A stretch of 64,000 nt of DNA from Cytophagales bacterium (GCA_025056215.1 JANWWC010000003.1:358057-422056); one strand, 5' to 3'; counted from the stretch's first letter, positions 44,545 to 54,480 are shown. Notes: a model not told the origin generated them from the letters alone. Made by a program: numbers and translations.

Positions 44545-45465
44545 TTATTTTACAATAAAACTACCTTCTCCCATTTTCACTCCTTGGCAATAAAGTTCTA
44601 CGCGATGTTTTCCTGTTTTGAATTCGGTTCCTTTGCTATATTCGAATACTACTAATTGCTTAGAATTATCAAACAAGATTTCTTGCATTTCTGTATAAAA
44701 AAGTTCATTTCCCTGATACATAAAGCTGCCAGAGCCTGTAGCGAGATTGTACAGAGCAGAACCTTCAGGGTCAATAATGCGCAAATAAATCTTTTTAGCG
44801 CCGATTTCAGCTAAATTGTTTTCATCTATATTGAAGAGAATTTTAATTTTAGAAAGTTGCTTTGCTTTAAATTCAGCGTCTTCTTTTTCTTTACCTTTGC
44901 TGGTTACTCCAATAAATCGAATATTAATAGCGCGCAGAGCAGAAGCGACGTTTACTTTTTCAGCTAAAGCCTGACTTTGGCTTTTTAAAGTAAGAATTTG
45001 GTCGTTAAGTACATTTCTTTCTTCTTTGAGAGAATAGTTCTCAGAAACTAAATACTGATTTGCTTTTTTAAGTTCTGAGATCTCAATATCTTTTTGTTTG
45101 AGAAGTATTTCATATCCTTCTAACTTACTTTTAATTTCTTCATAACGCGATTGAGCTAAGTTTCGAGAAGCGATCAGTTCACGCTTTTCTTTTTCGAGTT
45201 GTGTTTTGATCATCAAAAGTGAATCAATATTCATTCCCATTTGTTCTAATTCTACAATTTTATTATCCAGCTGACGCGATACAGAATCAAGTTTGGCATA
45301 CGTAGCAACCATTTCAGATTGCTGAAAATCCAATTTGTCGTTTTCCGTTTGAAGCTTACTTCGATGATAAAAAAACCAAGCGGAGTTTGTACTTATCAAA
45401 AGTACAATCATCGCATAAAGCCATGATTTAGTGGTCTTTTCAGTGTTCGACTGTGAGCTCGTCAT
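44545..45465 (-). CDS. Membrane-anchored coiled-coil protein with C-terminal beta domain
   Basis: 306 residues. One membrane helix near the N-terminus (about 15-32, SWLYAMIVLLISTNSAWFFY), a long coiled coil (about 35-170) and a C-terminal beta domain (RFIGVTSKGKEKEDAEFKA, KIKILFNIDENNLAE, YLRIIDPEGSALYNLATGS). The C-terminal domain recurs in Cytophagales proteins of unknown function. Probably periplasmic, as the helix has the positive residues inside. Sits between murQ and uvrD in the same direction with small gaps. Confidence 0.78.
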   Translation of the reverse strand: MTSSQSNTEKTTKSWLYAMIVLLISTNSAWFFYHRSKLQTENDKLDFQQSEMVATYAKLDSVSRQLDNKIVELEQMGMNIDSLLMIKTQLEKEKRELIASRNLAQSRYEEIKSKLEGYEILLKQKDIEISELKKANQYLVSENYSLKEERNVLNDQILTLKSQSQALAEKVNVASALRAINIRFIGVTSKGKEKEDAEFKAKQLSKIKILFNIDENNLAEIGAKKIYLRIIDPEGSALYNLATGSGSFMYQGNELFYTEMQEILFDNSKQLVVFEYSKGTEFKTGKHRVELYCQGVKMGEGSFIVK

Positions 45466-45503
45466 AATTTGTGGATTTCAACGTTAATTTACAAATTTAA
45501 AAA

Positions 45504-46316
45504 TCAATTGGTAAGTTTTCGATAATTTTCTAATGCTTTTCTTACACTGCCATATATTGAAAGCAATTTTTTCGCTTCTTCTTCAGAAATAAAAAGTTCC
45601 TCCATTAAAAATCGCGTTCCTCTTTCGATAAGTTTTTGATTAGTAAGTTGCATATCTACCATTTTATTTCCCTTTACTCTTCCGAGTTGAATCATGACAG
45701 TGGTCGAAATCATGTTGAGTACTAACTTTTGAGCAGTACCTGCCTTTAAGCGCGTGCTTCCTCGCAAGATTTCAGGCCCTGTTTGTGGAACTATCGGATA
45801 ATCTACCAACCTAGGAAGTGGGCTGTTTGGATTACAAACAATACAGGCAGTGAGGAGTCCGTGTTGTTGTGCTTTTTGAACGCCTCCAATGCAATATGGC
45901 GTACGTCCAGACGCTGCCAATGCTACCACTGTATCTAGCGGTGTAGGTTGATAAACAGAAATGTCTTTCCATGCTTGTTCGATACTGTCTTCTGCAAATT
46001 CGACTGCTTTGCGGATAGCACTGTCTCCTCCTGCGATGATTCCAATTACAACATTATCGGCAACACCAAAAGTAGGAGGACATTCAGAGGCATCCACAAT
46101 GCCGAGTCTTCCGCTTGTGCCAGCACCTATGTAAAAAAGACGCCCTCCTTGTTTCATGCGAGGAACGAGTGCTTTTATAAATTGTTCAATTTGTGGAATC
46201 ACTTGAGCTACTGCTAAAGGCACTCTTTGGTCTTCTGCATTCATAGCGCGCAAAAAATCTGCTATAGGCATATTTTCTAAATCCTCATAGGGAGAGTTAT
46301 CTTCAGTAGAAAGCAT
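45504..46316 (-). CDS. murQ: N-acetylmuramic acid 6-phosphate etherase
   Basis: 270 residues from ATG complement 46316; the longer frame would overlap gltX. Cleaves MurNAc-6-P to GlcNAc-6-P and lactate during peptidoglycan recycling. SIS-domain sequence GGRLFYIGAGTSGRLGIVDASECPPTFGV, ALAASGRTPYCIGG and GPEILRGSTRLKAGTAQKLVLN are diagnostic. C-terminal helices (SEEEAKKLLSIYGSVRKALE) complete the fold. Starts 14 bases after gltX ends, likely one transcript. Confidence 0.95.
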   Translation of the reverse strand: MLSTEDNSPYEDLENMPIADFLRAMNAEDQRVPLAVAQVIPQIEQFIKALVPRMKQGGRLFYIGAGTSGRLGIVDASECPPTFGVADNVVIGIIAGGDSAIRKAVEFAEDSIEQAWKDISVYQPTPLDTVVALAASGRTPYCIGGVQKAQQHGLLTACIVCNPNSPLPRLVDYPIVPQTGPEILRGSTRLKAGTAQKLVLNMISTTVMIQLGRVKGNKMVDMQLTNQKLIERGTRFLMEELFISEEEAKKLLSIYGSVRKALENYRKLTN

Positions 46317-46330
46317 ATTTCTTATTGACT

Positions 46331-47863
46331 TTATGCTACAGGGAGAGTTTGAAGCGCATTTTCTAGGCGTTTTATGCATTCTTCTTTTCCTAACACTTCC
46401 ATTAGAGGGAAAAGTTCAGGTCCTCCTCCTACGCCTGTGAGCGCTAAACGCAAACTTTGTAAGATTTTTCCCATGGCGATACCATGTTGAGATATCACGT
46501 TTTCAAGTGCTTGTTTAGCAGTAGCAGCATTGAAAGTAGCTACAGAAGAAAGTGCTGACAAATAGTCTGTTAAAATTTTAACGGATTCGCTGTTCCACTT
46601 TTTGGATAGAATTTTTTCGTCGTACTGAGTAGGAGGAACAAAAAAATACTTTCCTTCTTTCCAAAATTCTGTTGGATAGATAACGCGTTCTTTAAGAAGA
46701 GAGCATACTGCTTTTACTTTAGAGAAAGGAACTTGAATTCCGTTTTTTTCAAGGTCTTTCAGAAGATATTGAGCTAACTCTTCATCACTTTTGGCTTTGA
46801 GATATTGTTGGTTGAACCATCGCGCTTTTTCGATATCGAATTTGGTTCCTGATTTTCCGACTCGCTCGAGAGAAAACGCTTCTATCAATTCAGCCATAGA
46901 AAAAATTTCTTGGTGCGTACCTGGATTCCAACCTAAAAGAGCTAAAAAGTTTACTACCGCTTCTGGAAAATAGCCAGATTCACGATAGCCAGCTACTGTT
47001 TTACCAGTGTCGGGGTCAGTCCATTCGATTGGAAAAACAGGAAATCCTCCTAAGTCTCCATCTCGTTTGCTCAATTTTCCGTTCCCGTCTGGTTTGAGGA
47101 TAAGTGGCAGATGTGCAAAACGTGGCATAGTTTTTTCCCAGCCTAGATAACGATACAGCAACACATGAACAGGAGCAGAAGGCAACCATTCCTCGCCGCG
47201 AATTACATGGGTAATTTCCATGAGATGATCGTCTACTACATTTGCCAAATGATAGGTAGGCATTCCGTCAGACTTCATCAATACTTTGTCGTCGAGTGCA
47301 TGAGAATGTACCATTATCCAACCTCTAATCATATCATGGAAACGGATTTCTTCTTTACGAGGCACTTTCAGACGAATCACGTATGGTTCTCCCGATTCAA
47401 TTCGTTTTTTAACTTCATCCTCCGGAAGTGTAAGAGAGTTTTTCATCGTAGTGCGTGTAATAGCGTTGTATTGAGGGCTTGCTACTCGCGCTGCTTTGAG
47501 GCGTTCGCGCATTTCTTCGAGCTCGGCTTCTGTATCGAAAGCGTAGTAAGCGTGCCCGCTTTCAATAAGTTGCATTGCGTATTGTTTGTAAATCGCTTTT
47601 CTTTCAGATTGTCGATAGGGTGCATATTTAGGAGAAGGATTCCAAGGACTTTCGTCTAGTTCTATACCACACCATTCTAACGCCTCACGAATGTATTCCT
47701 CTGCTCCTGGTACGAAACGTTCTTGGTCTGTGTCTTCAATTCGCAAAATCATGGTACCTTTATGCTTCCGAGCAAATAAATAATTAAATAAAGCAGTGCG
47801 TACACCTCCGATGTGAAGTGCTCCTGTGGGGCTAGGTGCAAACCGGACTCTTACTTTTTCCAT
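46331..47863 (-). CDS. gltX: Glutamyl-tRNA synthetase
   Basis: 510 residues from ATG complement 47863 (MEKVRVRFAPSPTGALHIGG), the normal start; a 14-codon extension upstream lies in the promoter region. HIGH-like motif HIGG (17-20) and KMSKS-like KLSKRDGD. Non-discriminating or discriminating charging cannot be told from sequence. Heads a run gltX-murQ-coiled coil-uvrD-comM, all on the minus strand with gaps under 40 bases. TAAGTTTG (complement 47903-47910) is a probable -7 element. Confidence 0.96.
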   Translation of the reverse strand: MEKVRVRFAPSPTGALHIGGVRTALFNYLFARKHKGTMILRIEDTDQERFVPGAEEYIREALEWCGIELDESPWNPSPKYAPYRQSERKAIYKQYAMQLIESGHAYYAFDTEAELEEMRERLKAARVASPQYNAITRTTMKNSLTLPEDEVKKRIESGEPYVIRLKVPRKEEIRFHDMIRGWIMVHSHALDDKVLMKSDGMPTYHLANVVDDHLMEITHVIRGEEWLPSAPVHVLLYRYLGWEKTMPRFAHLPLILKPDGNGKLSKRDGDLGGFPVFPIEWTDPDTGKTVAGYRESGYFPEAVVNFLALLGWNPGTHQEIFSMAELIEAFSLERVGKSGTKFDIEKARWFNQQYLKAKSDEELAQYLLKDLEKNGIQVPFSKVKAVCSLLKERVIYPTEFWKEGKYFFVPPTQYDEKILSKKWNSESVKILTDYLSALSSVATFNAATAKQALENVISQHGIAMGKILQSLRLALTGVGGGPELFPLMEVLGKEECIKRLENALQTLPVA

Positions 47864-47951
47864 GTAACTTGTTACTGATAAATTGTTCTGTAAATTATCA
47901 TGCAAACTTAATTAATAACCTGCAGAAATTACTAAACTCATTCCAACCATA

Positions 47952-47980
47952 AATAAAAAAGCCACCTTTATGGCGGCTTT
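47952..47980 (-). terminator. Intrinsic terminator of actC
   Basis: On the minus strand AAAGCCGCC-ATAAA-GGTGGCTTT (nine positions, one mismatch), followed by TTTTATTT. It lies 26 bases beyond the actC stop. Confidence 0.8.
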
Positions 47981-48005
47981 AAGATTTTCTTTCCCGATAT
48001 ATTAA

Positions 48006-49439
48006 TTAAATGTATTCTTTTTCTAAAACCCTATCTTTTTCGGGAACGTGCTCATTTTTAATAGTCATGCGTCCTTTATAAACAGAAGGATTAGAAGATT
48101 TTAAAATGGCTTTCACCTCTGCCATATTGACGACTGGGAAAAACTTAGCAAACATCAAAAATAATGTCAAAAATAATCCAATGCTAAACACATAACACAT
48201 AATATCGTGAATGGTAGGAGTAAAATACAACCAGCTTGAAGGCAAATAATCGCGATGTAATGATGTTACAATAATTACAAATCGTTCAAACCACATACCA
48301 ATGTTTACGACAATCGAAAGAACAAAGGTCATCGTAATGCTTGTACGGATTTTTTTGATGTAAAATAACTGCGGAGAAATGACGTTGCAAGCCATCATAG
48401 ACCAATATGCCCACCAATATTGTCCTCCCATACGATTGATAAAGCAATATTGCTCATAGGGCACGTTAGAATACCATGCAATAAAGAACTCCGTAATATA
48501 AGCAATTCCTACGATAGAGCCCGTTACTGTGATAATAAGATTCATCATTTCGATATGCTCCATTGTAATGTAGTCTTTCAGTTTATAGGTATGACGTGTA
48601 ACGAGCATAAGAGTAAGCACCATTGCAAAACCAGAAAAAATAGCTCCTGCAACGAAGTAAGGAGGGAAAATAGTAGTGTGCCATCCCGGAATGACAGAAG
48701 TAGCAAAATCAAAACTTACAATAGTATGAACAGACAGCACCAATGGAGTAGAGAGCCCCGCTAAAATCAATGAAACGGCTTCATAGTGCATCCATGTTTT
48801 AGCTGAACCGTCAAAACCTAGACTCAACATGCCGTAAATCAAGCGCGGAATGGGAGTAATTGCACGGTCGCGAATGGTAGCGAAGTCAGGAATTAATCCA
48901 ATAAACCAAAAAAGGCAAGAGACAGAAAAATAAGTAGAAATAGCGAACACGTCCCACAACAAAGGAGAATTAAAGTTTACCCAAAGAGAACCAAAAGTAT
49001 TTGGAAGAGGAAGAGCCCAGTAAATTCCTACCCATGGTCTTCCCATATGAACCACTGGCCACAAGGCAGCGCAAATCACAGCAAAAATAGTCATAGCTTC
49101 AGCAGCGCGATTGATGGAGGTTCTCCATTTTTGACGAAACAATAATAGAATGGCAGAAATAAGAGTTCCAGCGTGTCCAATACCTACCCACCATACGAAA
49201 TTGGTAATATCCCACGCCCATTGCACAGTTTTGTTCAAGCCCCATTTTCCTATTCCATTCCACAGCATGTCGCCCATATAATAACCTCCAGCTGCTAGTG
49301 TAATGACAGAAGCGGTCAGAGCAGCTAACCAGCGCTTATTAGGAGCATCTTCTACACATTTACAAATATCGTTTGTAATGTCAGAGTACGTTTTACCTCC
49401 AGTAATGAGTGGCTCACGAACTTTTGATACAAGTTGCAT
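48006..49439 (-). CDS. actC: NrfD/PsrC-like membrane subunit, ActC of alternative complex III
   Basis: 477 residues from ATG complement 49439 (MQLVSKVREPLITGG); the ATG at 49493 would place the start inside the promoter. About ten membrane helices; GIGHAGTLISAILLLFRQKWRTSINRAAE, MGRPWVGIYWALPLPN, VSLILAGLSTPLVLSVHT fit ActC, which binds menaquinone and passes electrons in alternative complex III. Elsewhere in Bacteroidota it is encoded inside an actABCDEF cluster. Here it has its own promoter (49464-49493) and terminator (47952-47980), and no other act gene flanks it. Confidence 0.9.
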   Translation of the reverse strand: MQLVSKVREPLITGGKTYSDITNDICKCVEDAPNKRWLAALTASVITLAAGGYYMGDMLWNGIGKWGLNKTVQWAWDITNFVWWVGIGHAGTLISAILLLFRQKWRTSINRAAEAMTIFAVICAALWPVVHMGRPWVGIYWALPLPNTFGSLWVNFNSPLLWDVFAISTYFSVSCLFWFIGLIPDFATIRDRAITPIPRLIYGMLSLGFDGSAKTWMHYEAVSLILAGLSTPLVLSVHTIVSFDFATSVIPGWHTTIFPPYFVAGAIFSGFAMVLTLMLVTRHTYKLKDYITMEHIEMMNLIITVTGSIVGIAYITEFFIAWYSNVPYEQYCFINRMGGQYWWAYWSMMACNVISPQLFYIKKIRTSITMTFVLSIVVNIGMWFERFVIIVTSLHRDYLPSSWLYFTPTIHDIMCYVFSIGLFLTLFLMFAKFFPVVNMAEVKAILKSSNPSVYKGRMTIKNEHVPEKDRVLEKEYI

Positions 49440-49463
49440 ACTAATTTTGTAATTATGTTTCGG

Positions 49464-49493
49464 CAAATCTAATAGTAAGACTTTGTTAATCAA
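49464..49493 (-). promoter_or_regulatory. Promoter of actC
   Basis: On the minus strand TTG (complement 49491-49493), 19-base spacer, TAGATTTG (complement 49464-49471). Transcription start would be about 49457, leaving a leader of roughly 20 bases before the ATG. This supports the start chosen for actC. Confidence 0.7.
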
Positions 49494-49822
49494 ATATTTT
49501 TTAGAAAAGAATTTAGACTTGCTTTATAACTTGGATTTACTTAAGCACTTACGAGAGCATATCAAAAAAACTTGTTTTTGTATTGTAAACCGCTCTGTGT
49601 GCTTGCATAGGCAATACGCATAAAATTCAAAAAGCTCAAGGAAACTAATTGCGTAAAATTTTATGGCAATCATAAAAGGCTCGTTGCTGTTAATAAAAAT
49701 CAATTTGTGAAAAATGTTGCCGTTTATGTTTTAATACATATTTAGTTGCGCTTTTCTAGAGGTTTTAATTTTAAGTTTAAAATAGTTTTCAAAACTTTGC
49801 ATTGCGTTAAGATTGGATAGCG
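49494..49822. other. Intergenic region between actC and the membrane TPR gene
   Basis: About 330 bases, divergent promoters expected. Apart from the actC promoter at its left edge I see only loose matches (TAGTTTTC near 49787) to a -7 element on the plus strand. No ORF above 20 codons, no tRNA, no strong hairpin. Confidence 0.4.
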
Positions 49823-52429
49823 ATGTGGTTTTGGAAGCAATGGAAAAGTTCGTATCGTTTTCTTTATTTATTTCATTTTTTGATTTTGCTTTTCAGTATA
49901 GGAATTAGCTTATATTCCTTTGTTCAAGGTAATTCGAATGTTGTAGAGTGGCAAACAAAAGGGAACATAGAAGCTATACGAACTCCTTTGCCTTCTTTTA
50001 AGTATGAATTTTTTGAGTTTCAGCCAGAGGCAGAATCTTTTTTGATAACAGAGAAATTCGTTCCTTCCTTGATGATAATTAGCTCAAAGAAAGTTTTGTT
50101 TTCGTTGGTGTTGTATGTTATAGGAATGATGTTGTTGATAACGGTCATTTCTGATTTACAAAAAATGGGCTTTGCTATAGGACTAGCTGTCTTTGCTTTA
50201 GGGGTTGCTACCTTAGGCACTGAGTTGTTAGGAATATTTCAGCATATTCACGAACGTTTTTTTTTAATTCTCGTTCTCATAACCTACGGACTATCTACTT
50301 ATTATTTTTCTTCTTTTCGTTATGGAGCTCCTTACATTCAGCGGTGGGGATGGTACTGGTTTCTGAGCTTGATTTTTAGTGGATTAATATATTTTTTTTC
50401 ATCGCATCCACGACCGTTTGAACATTTAGCTCATTACAATATAGCAATACCTGTTTTAACAAATATTGTTTTTCAGGTAGTTACGGCGCATGAGTTTTTA
50501 CGAGGAATCATTTTCGTTCTTACGGCTCATAACAACGCTGCTAGCCGCTATACTTGGCAACACTTCGCTTTTATAAGTTTGTTGTATTTTGCAAACTTGA
50601 TATATTGTTATTTGTACTTTACAGGACAATGGAATGTTTCTATAGGCTATTTACATCCTTTTGTGTTACAAGCTATCAATACAGTTTTAGGAGTTTGGGG
50701 ATTTCGTCAGCGAGCTCACCACTTCGGAGAATATTTTTCGTTTGTTCCTACGGGTGCATTTTTATATTTAGCAACTGCACTTATTGCTTATTCAGGTTTG
50801 TTTTATGCTTTAGCAACTGACAATACACCCTTGATAGAAGTATATGAAGATACAGCTCTTTATACACAAATAGGGTTAGGAATCGCATTTATAGGATATG
50901 TTGTAATCAACTTCAAAGATTGGTTACTTGCTAACCAGCAGGTATATTGGTACATATGGGCTCCCTTGCGAATGCCTTACTTATACAGCTTTGTAGCAGG
51001 AGTGTTGCTTATCTTCGCAATTCTCGCTTATCACGATTTTTTGCCTTATAATCAAGCAATGGCGGGCTATTTTAATAGCTTAGCAGACGAAGAATACCAA
51101 CAAACAAATTATAAAACAGCCCAACAATATTATCGCACTGCGCTTGGTTATGATGTGCGAAATCATCATTCTTATTATGCTTTAGGTTGTGTGGCATTAT
51201 TAGAGCAAGATTATCATGCAGCTTTAGTCTATTTTAGAGATGCTAACTTGAAAACTCCCTCTGTTTTTGCTTATGCTCACTTAGCTCATATTCTTGAGCA
51301 ACAAAATAGATGGCTAGAAGCTATTTTCATCCTAAAAGAAGCAGCAGAGCGCTGTAAAGAAAATGGCGAACTATATAACAACCTTGCTTTGCTTTATACC
51401 AAAACAGACGTTCCTGATAGTACATATTATTACTTTCGTTTAGCAGCAAAGCGCGCACATCTGCCAGAAATCGTAGAGAGTAATTCTTTTATTCTTTGGA
51501 CCAAGTATACTTTAAGTGGAAGTTTGGATACAAATTATTTAAATCTTACTCACAATAACTATATTCCTAAGGCTAGCAATGAGTTGGCATTATATAATAA
51601 GTATAGCAAAAAAGCATCTTTGTTTCGAAAAGACTTTTTACCTGATAGTATCTTGAGCACAGAGCAACTTTGTTATTTGTACAATTATGCACTGAATCCT
51701 GTAGCGCTATCAGATACTTCGATTCTGAACCTGCTTCATTTTTATAGTAATATACCAGCTAACGAGGAGCATCGCATATTCTTAGATTTTGCGCGTTCAC
51801 ATCTTGCTTTTCATCAAGGAGAAGCGAGCATTGCATTTCCTATTATGGAGCGCGTTACAGAGAGCGGTGGATCTGGGAACTTGATTTATCCTATTGTTTT
51901 TGCTTCTTGGTTGTTGCAACATCGTCAGTTTGACAAAGCAATTTATTATTTTCAAGAAGCTTATTCAAGGGGAGATAAAGAAGCTAAAAATTTTATTGTT
52001 CTTGCTGAAAAAGAAAAAGCTAATACTCAAGAAGCACTATGGTGGAAAAAACACCCTCTTAATTTTGTTGTAGAACAGGCTAATGATTTGATTTTAAAGC
52101 AGCGCCAAGAAGAAGCAATTCCTTATTTAGAGAAAGCTATGAGGATTTTTCCTTATCGTCAAGAAGTGTATTTGATGTTAGCTCAAATCTATAAACAGCT
52201 GAAACAGGATTCTAAACGTTACGACATTTTATTAGTCGCTCTTAAATGGCTTCCGCTTTCTTCTGAAGTGCTGAAAGAATATATTCGAGCGTGTCTGGAT
52301 TTGAATTATACTAACTTTGCGCAATACGCACTTGAAGATTTGAAAAAGGTAGTATCTCCCTCTGAGTTTGATGATTTTTATGCGGAGTATACCAAGCGGA
52401 TTCAACAAAATTCCGAATGGCTGTTTTAA
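49823..52429 (+). CDS. Multi-pass membrane protein with C-terminal TPR domain
   Basis: 868 residues. About ten to eleven membrane helices in the first 405 residues, with His-containing segments (AHEFLRGIIFVLTAHNNAAS, GFRQRAHHFGEYFSFVP), then a soluble part from ~425 with TPR-like repeats (YQQTNYKTAQQYYRTALGYD, QDYHAALVYFRDANLKTP, EAIPYLEKAMRIFPY). The order of membrane domain then TPR recalls O-linked glycosyltransferases and polymer-forming proteins, but I see no motif proving that. Function unknown. A phosphatase gene follows after 95 bases. Confidence 0.8.
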   Translation: MWFWKQWKSSYRFLYLFHFLILLFSIGISLYSFVQGNSNVVEWQTKGNIEAIRTPLPSFKYEFFEFQPEAESFLITEKFVPSLMIISSKKVLFSLVLYVIGMMLLITVISDLQKMGFAIGLAVFALGVATLGTELLGIFQHIHERFFLILVLITYGLSTYYFSSFRYGAPYIQRWGWYWFLSLIFSGLIYFFSSHPRPFEHLAHYNIAIPVLTNIVFQVVTAHEFLRGIIFVLTAHNNAASRYTWQHFAFISLLYFANLIYCYLYFTGQWNVSIGYLHPFVLQAINTVLGVWGFRQRAHHFGEYFSFVPTGAFLYLATALIAYSGLFYALATDNTPLIEVYEDTALYTQIGLGIAFIGYVVINFKDWLLANQQVYWYIWAPLRMPYLYSFVAGVLLIFAILAYHDFLPYNQAMAGYFNSLADEEYQQTNYKTAQQYYRTALGYDVRNHHSYYALGCVALLEQDYHAALVYFRDANLKTPSVFAYAHLAHILEQQNRWLEAIFILKEAAERCKENGELYNNLALLYTKTDVPDSTYYYFRLAAKRAHLPEIVESNSFILWTKYTLSGSLDTNYLNLTHNNYIPKASNELALYNKYSKKASLFRKDFLPDSILSTEQLCYLYNYALNPVALSDTSILNLLHFYSNIPANEEHRIFLDFARSHLAFHQGEASIAFPIMERVTESGGSGNLIYPIVFASWLLQHRQFDKAIYYFQEAYSRGDKEAKNFIVLAEKEKANTQEALWWKKHPLNFVVEQANDLILKQRQEEAIPYLEKAMRIFPYRQEVYLMLAQIYKQLKQDSKRYDILLVALKWLPLSSEVLKEYIRACLDLNYTNFAQYALEDLKKVVSPSEFDDFYAEYTKRIQQNSEWLF

Positions 52430-52524
52430 AAGAAATTTTTAAGAAAATTTTTACTAAACTGTAATAAAGTTTCGAGTTTACTTGGACCTTTAAACTTAGA
52501 TTTGAAGTCAAATTATAGAATGCG

Positions 52525-54480
52525 ATGACTTTTAAAATTTCTTTTAAAATTACGTCGTTGTCATTAGGGATTGTCTTTTTTACGAGTGGATTGCTTTATT
52601 TCTTCGCCAATCAAGAAGGGCAAGAAACGCTTAGGGAACAAATTTTGGCAGATTTAGCAAGTACTTCGCGTCAATACATGAAGAATATTGACCGATTTAT
52701 TTACCACCGCGTGAATGAAATTGAAATGTTCGCCGACGACCCAATTTTGAGAACTCAAAAAAACCCTGATACATTAAATAAACGATTGCAACAATTTGAG
52801 CGCTTGCACGAAGTATATTCAAGTTTTTCATTTTTTGATATGAATAGAATTCGTATTGCTGACTCTAAAGGACTTTCTATTGGAGAGCAGCATTCTTTAA
52901 CTAAGTATTGGAAAATAGCAGTAGAAAACCCTGAAAAAGAGTGGATTGTAGATATTTCACATTCCGAGTCTTTAGGTCAAAATGTTATTCATTTCGCTAC
53001 TTATGTAAGGAATGAAGCAAATCAGGTTATCGGTCTTATCGTTTCAAGAATTCTTATAGAACAACTTTATGAGGTATTTTCGGAGGATAGACCTGAAATG
53101 GGAATTCAACAATCTGTTTATGATTCTATCAAACTTGACTTAATCGATCATAATCATTTAGTGATATATTCAAACCATTGCCCAGAAGCTATTTTAAAAA
53201 GTACTTATCATGAGCCTGATGTACTTAACAAGATGTTAGTCAATAATTTATCTTTTTTTGAAACGGACGATCGCCTTTATTTCTTAACAAAAGAAATAGG
53301 ATACTTGAGTTATAAAGGACAAGGTTGGTTGTTGCTTACTAGTATTTCAAAAAATGTAGCTTTCAAACCTCTCGTAGAACTGCGTCAAAAATTGATTTAC
53401 GCAATGTTGGGGGTTGCGGCACTAGCTTCTTTAATTGCTTATTGGTTAGCAAAGCGCCTTTCGCGGCCTGTGATTCGTCTGAGTAATGCAGCAACTTCTA
53501 TTGCCAATGGAAATTACGATACACCTATAAACGTGCGTACTCATGATGAAATTGGGAAGTTGGCTCGTCAGTTTTCTGAGATGGCACAAAATATCAAGCA
53601 GCAAATTCAAGAAATCAAACAACAAAAAGAAGAAATTGCTTCTGCCAAAGAGCAACTTCAACATGCTTATGATGAATTACACTACAAAAATAGACAGATC
53701 TTAGCAAGCATTCATTACGCTCAACGCATTCAAACTTCTATGCTTCCTCCAATAGATGGTCTAAATAAGTTTTTTGAAGATTCTTTTATTCTTTATCTTC
53801 CTAAGGACGTAGTAAGCGGAGATTTTTACTGGTTCGAACCTATGACTAAGCACGCTAATGAAGTAGTAGTAGCTGCTGTAGATTGTACAGGACATGGAGT
53901 GCCGGGCGCTATTATGTCGATGTTAGGGAGTAATTTGCTTACCAATATTGTTTGTTATGGATTTTTTACAGACCCTTATGAAATCATGACAAGACTTAAC
54001 CGCGATATTATCGTTGAATTGCATCAGAATGAGGCTTATGCAAGTAGCCAAGATGGAATGGAAGTGGCGCTTTTTACTCTCAATAGAGACACGCTTAACA
54101 TGAAGTTTGCTGGAGCAGGGCGCCCGCTTTGGATTATAAGAAAAGGAGAACTAATTGAGCTACCTGAAACTAAAACCTCAGTTGGAGGTGTAAAAAGAAC
54201 CTCTATCAAAGGAGATTTTAAACAAGAATTTAGAATTGATATTCATGAGTTTCAAATCCAAAAAGGAGATAAAATTTACTTGTTTTCTGATGGATATAAA
54301 GACCAACTCGGTGGACCCGAAATGAAGAGATTTTCTGAAAGACGTTTAAAAGAAACGCTCTTAGGAATTCAACATCTTCCTATGAAAGCACAATTAAACC
54401 GATTGCAATATCTTTATGAAGAGTGGAAAGGAAATGCAAAGCAAACTGATGATATTCTTATTATGGGAATTACAGTATGA
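52525..54480 (+). CDS. Cache-HAMP-SpoIIE membrane phosphatase
   Basis: 651 residues. TM1 about 11-28, periplasmic sensor domain 35-280 (looks like a dCache fold), TM2 about 289-309, HAMP 310-362, coiled coil 360-400, SpoIIE phosphatase 415-651 with D433 (SGDFYWF) and the metal motif DCTGHGVPGAIMS. It would sense a periplasmic ligand and dephosphorylate a partner in the cytoplasm. It shares the phosphatase domain type with 36341-38311 but has a different sensor part. TAGATTTG at 52497-52504 is a probable -7 element. Confidence 0.92.
   Translation: MTFKISFKITSLSLGIVFFTSGLLYFFANQEGQETLREQILADLASTSRQYMKNIDRFIYHRVNEIEMFADDPILRTQKNPDTLNKRLQQFERLHEVYSSFSFFDMNRIRIADSKGLSIGEQHSLTKYWKIAVENPEKEWIVDISHSESLGQNVIHFATYVRNEANQVIGLIVSRILIEQLYEVFSEDRPEMGIQQSVYDSIKLDLIDHNHLVIYSNHCPEAILKSTYHEPDVLNKMLVNNLSFFETDDRLYFLTKEIGYLSYKGQGWLLLTSISKNVAFKPLVELRQKLIYAMLGVAALASLIAYWLAKRLSRPVIRLSNAATSIANGNYDTPINVRTHDEIGKLARQFSEMAQNIKQQIQEIKQQKEEIASAKEQLQHAYDELHYKNRQILASIHYAQRIQTSMLPPIDGLNKFFEDSFILYLPKDVVSGDFYWFEPMTKHANEVVVAAVDCTGHGVPGAIMSMLGSNLLTNIVCYGFFTDPYEIMTRLNRDIIVELHQNEAYASSQDGMEVALFTLNRDTLNMKFAGAGRPLWIIRKGELIELPETKTSVGGVKRTSIKGDFKQEFRIDIHEFQIQKGDKIYLFSDGYKDQLGGPEMKRFSERRLKETLLGIQHLPMKAQLNRLQYLYEEWKGNAKQTDDILIMGITV

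Noticed and set aside
47165..47659. 164-codon plus-strand frame inside gltX
   Set aside because: Lies entirely within gltX; composition (Phe, Cys and Arg rich) is that of antisense reading.
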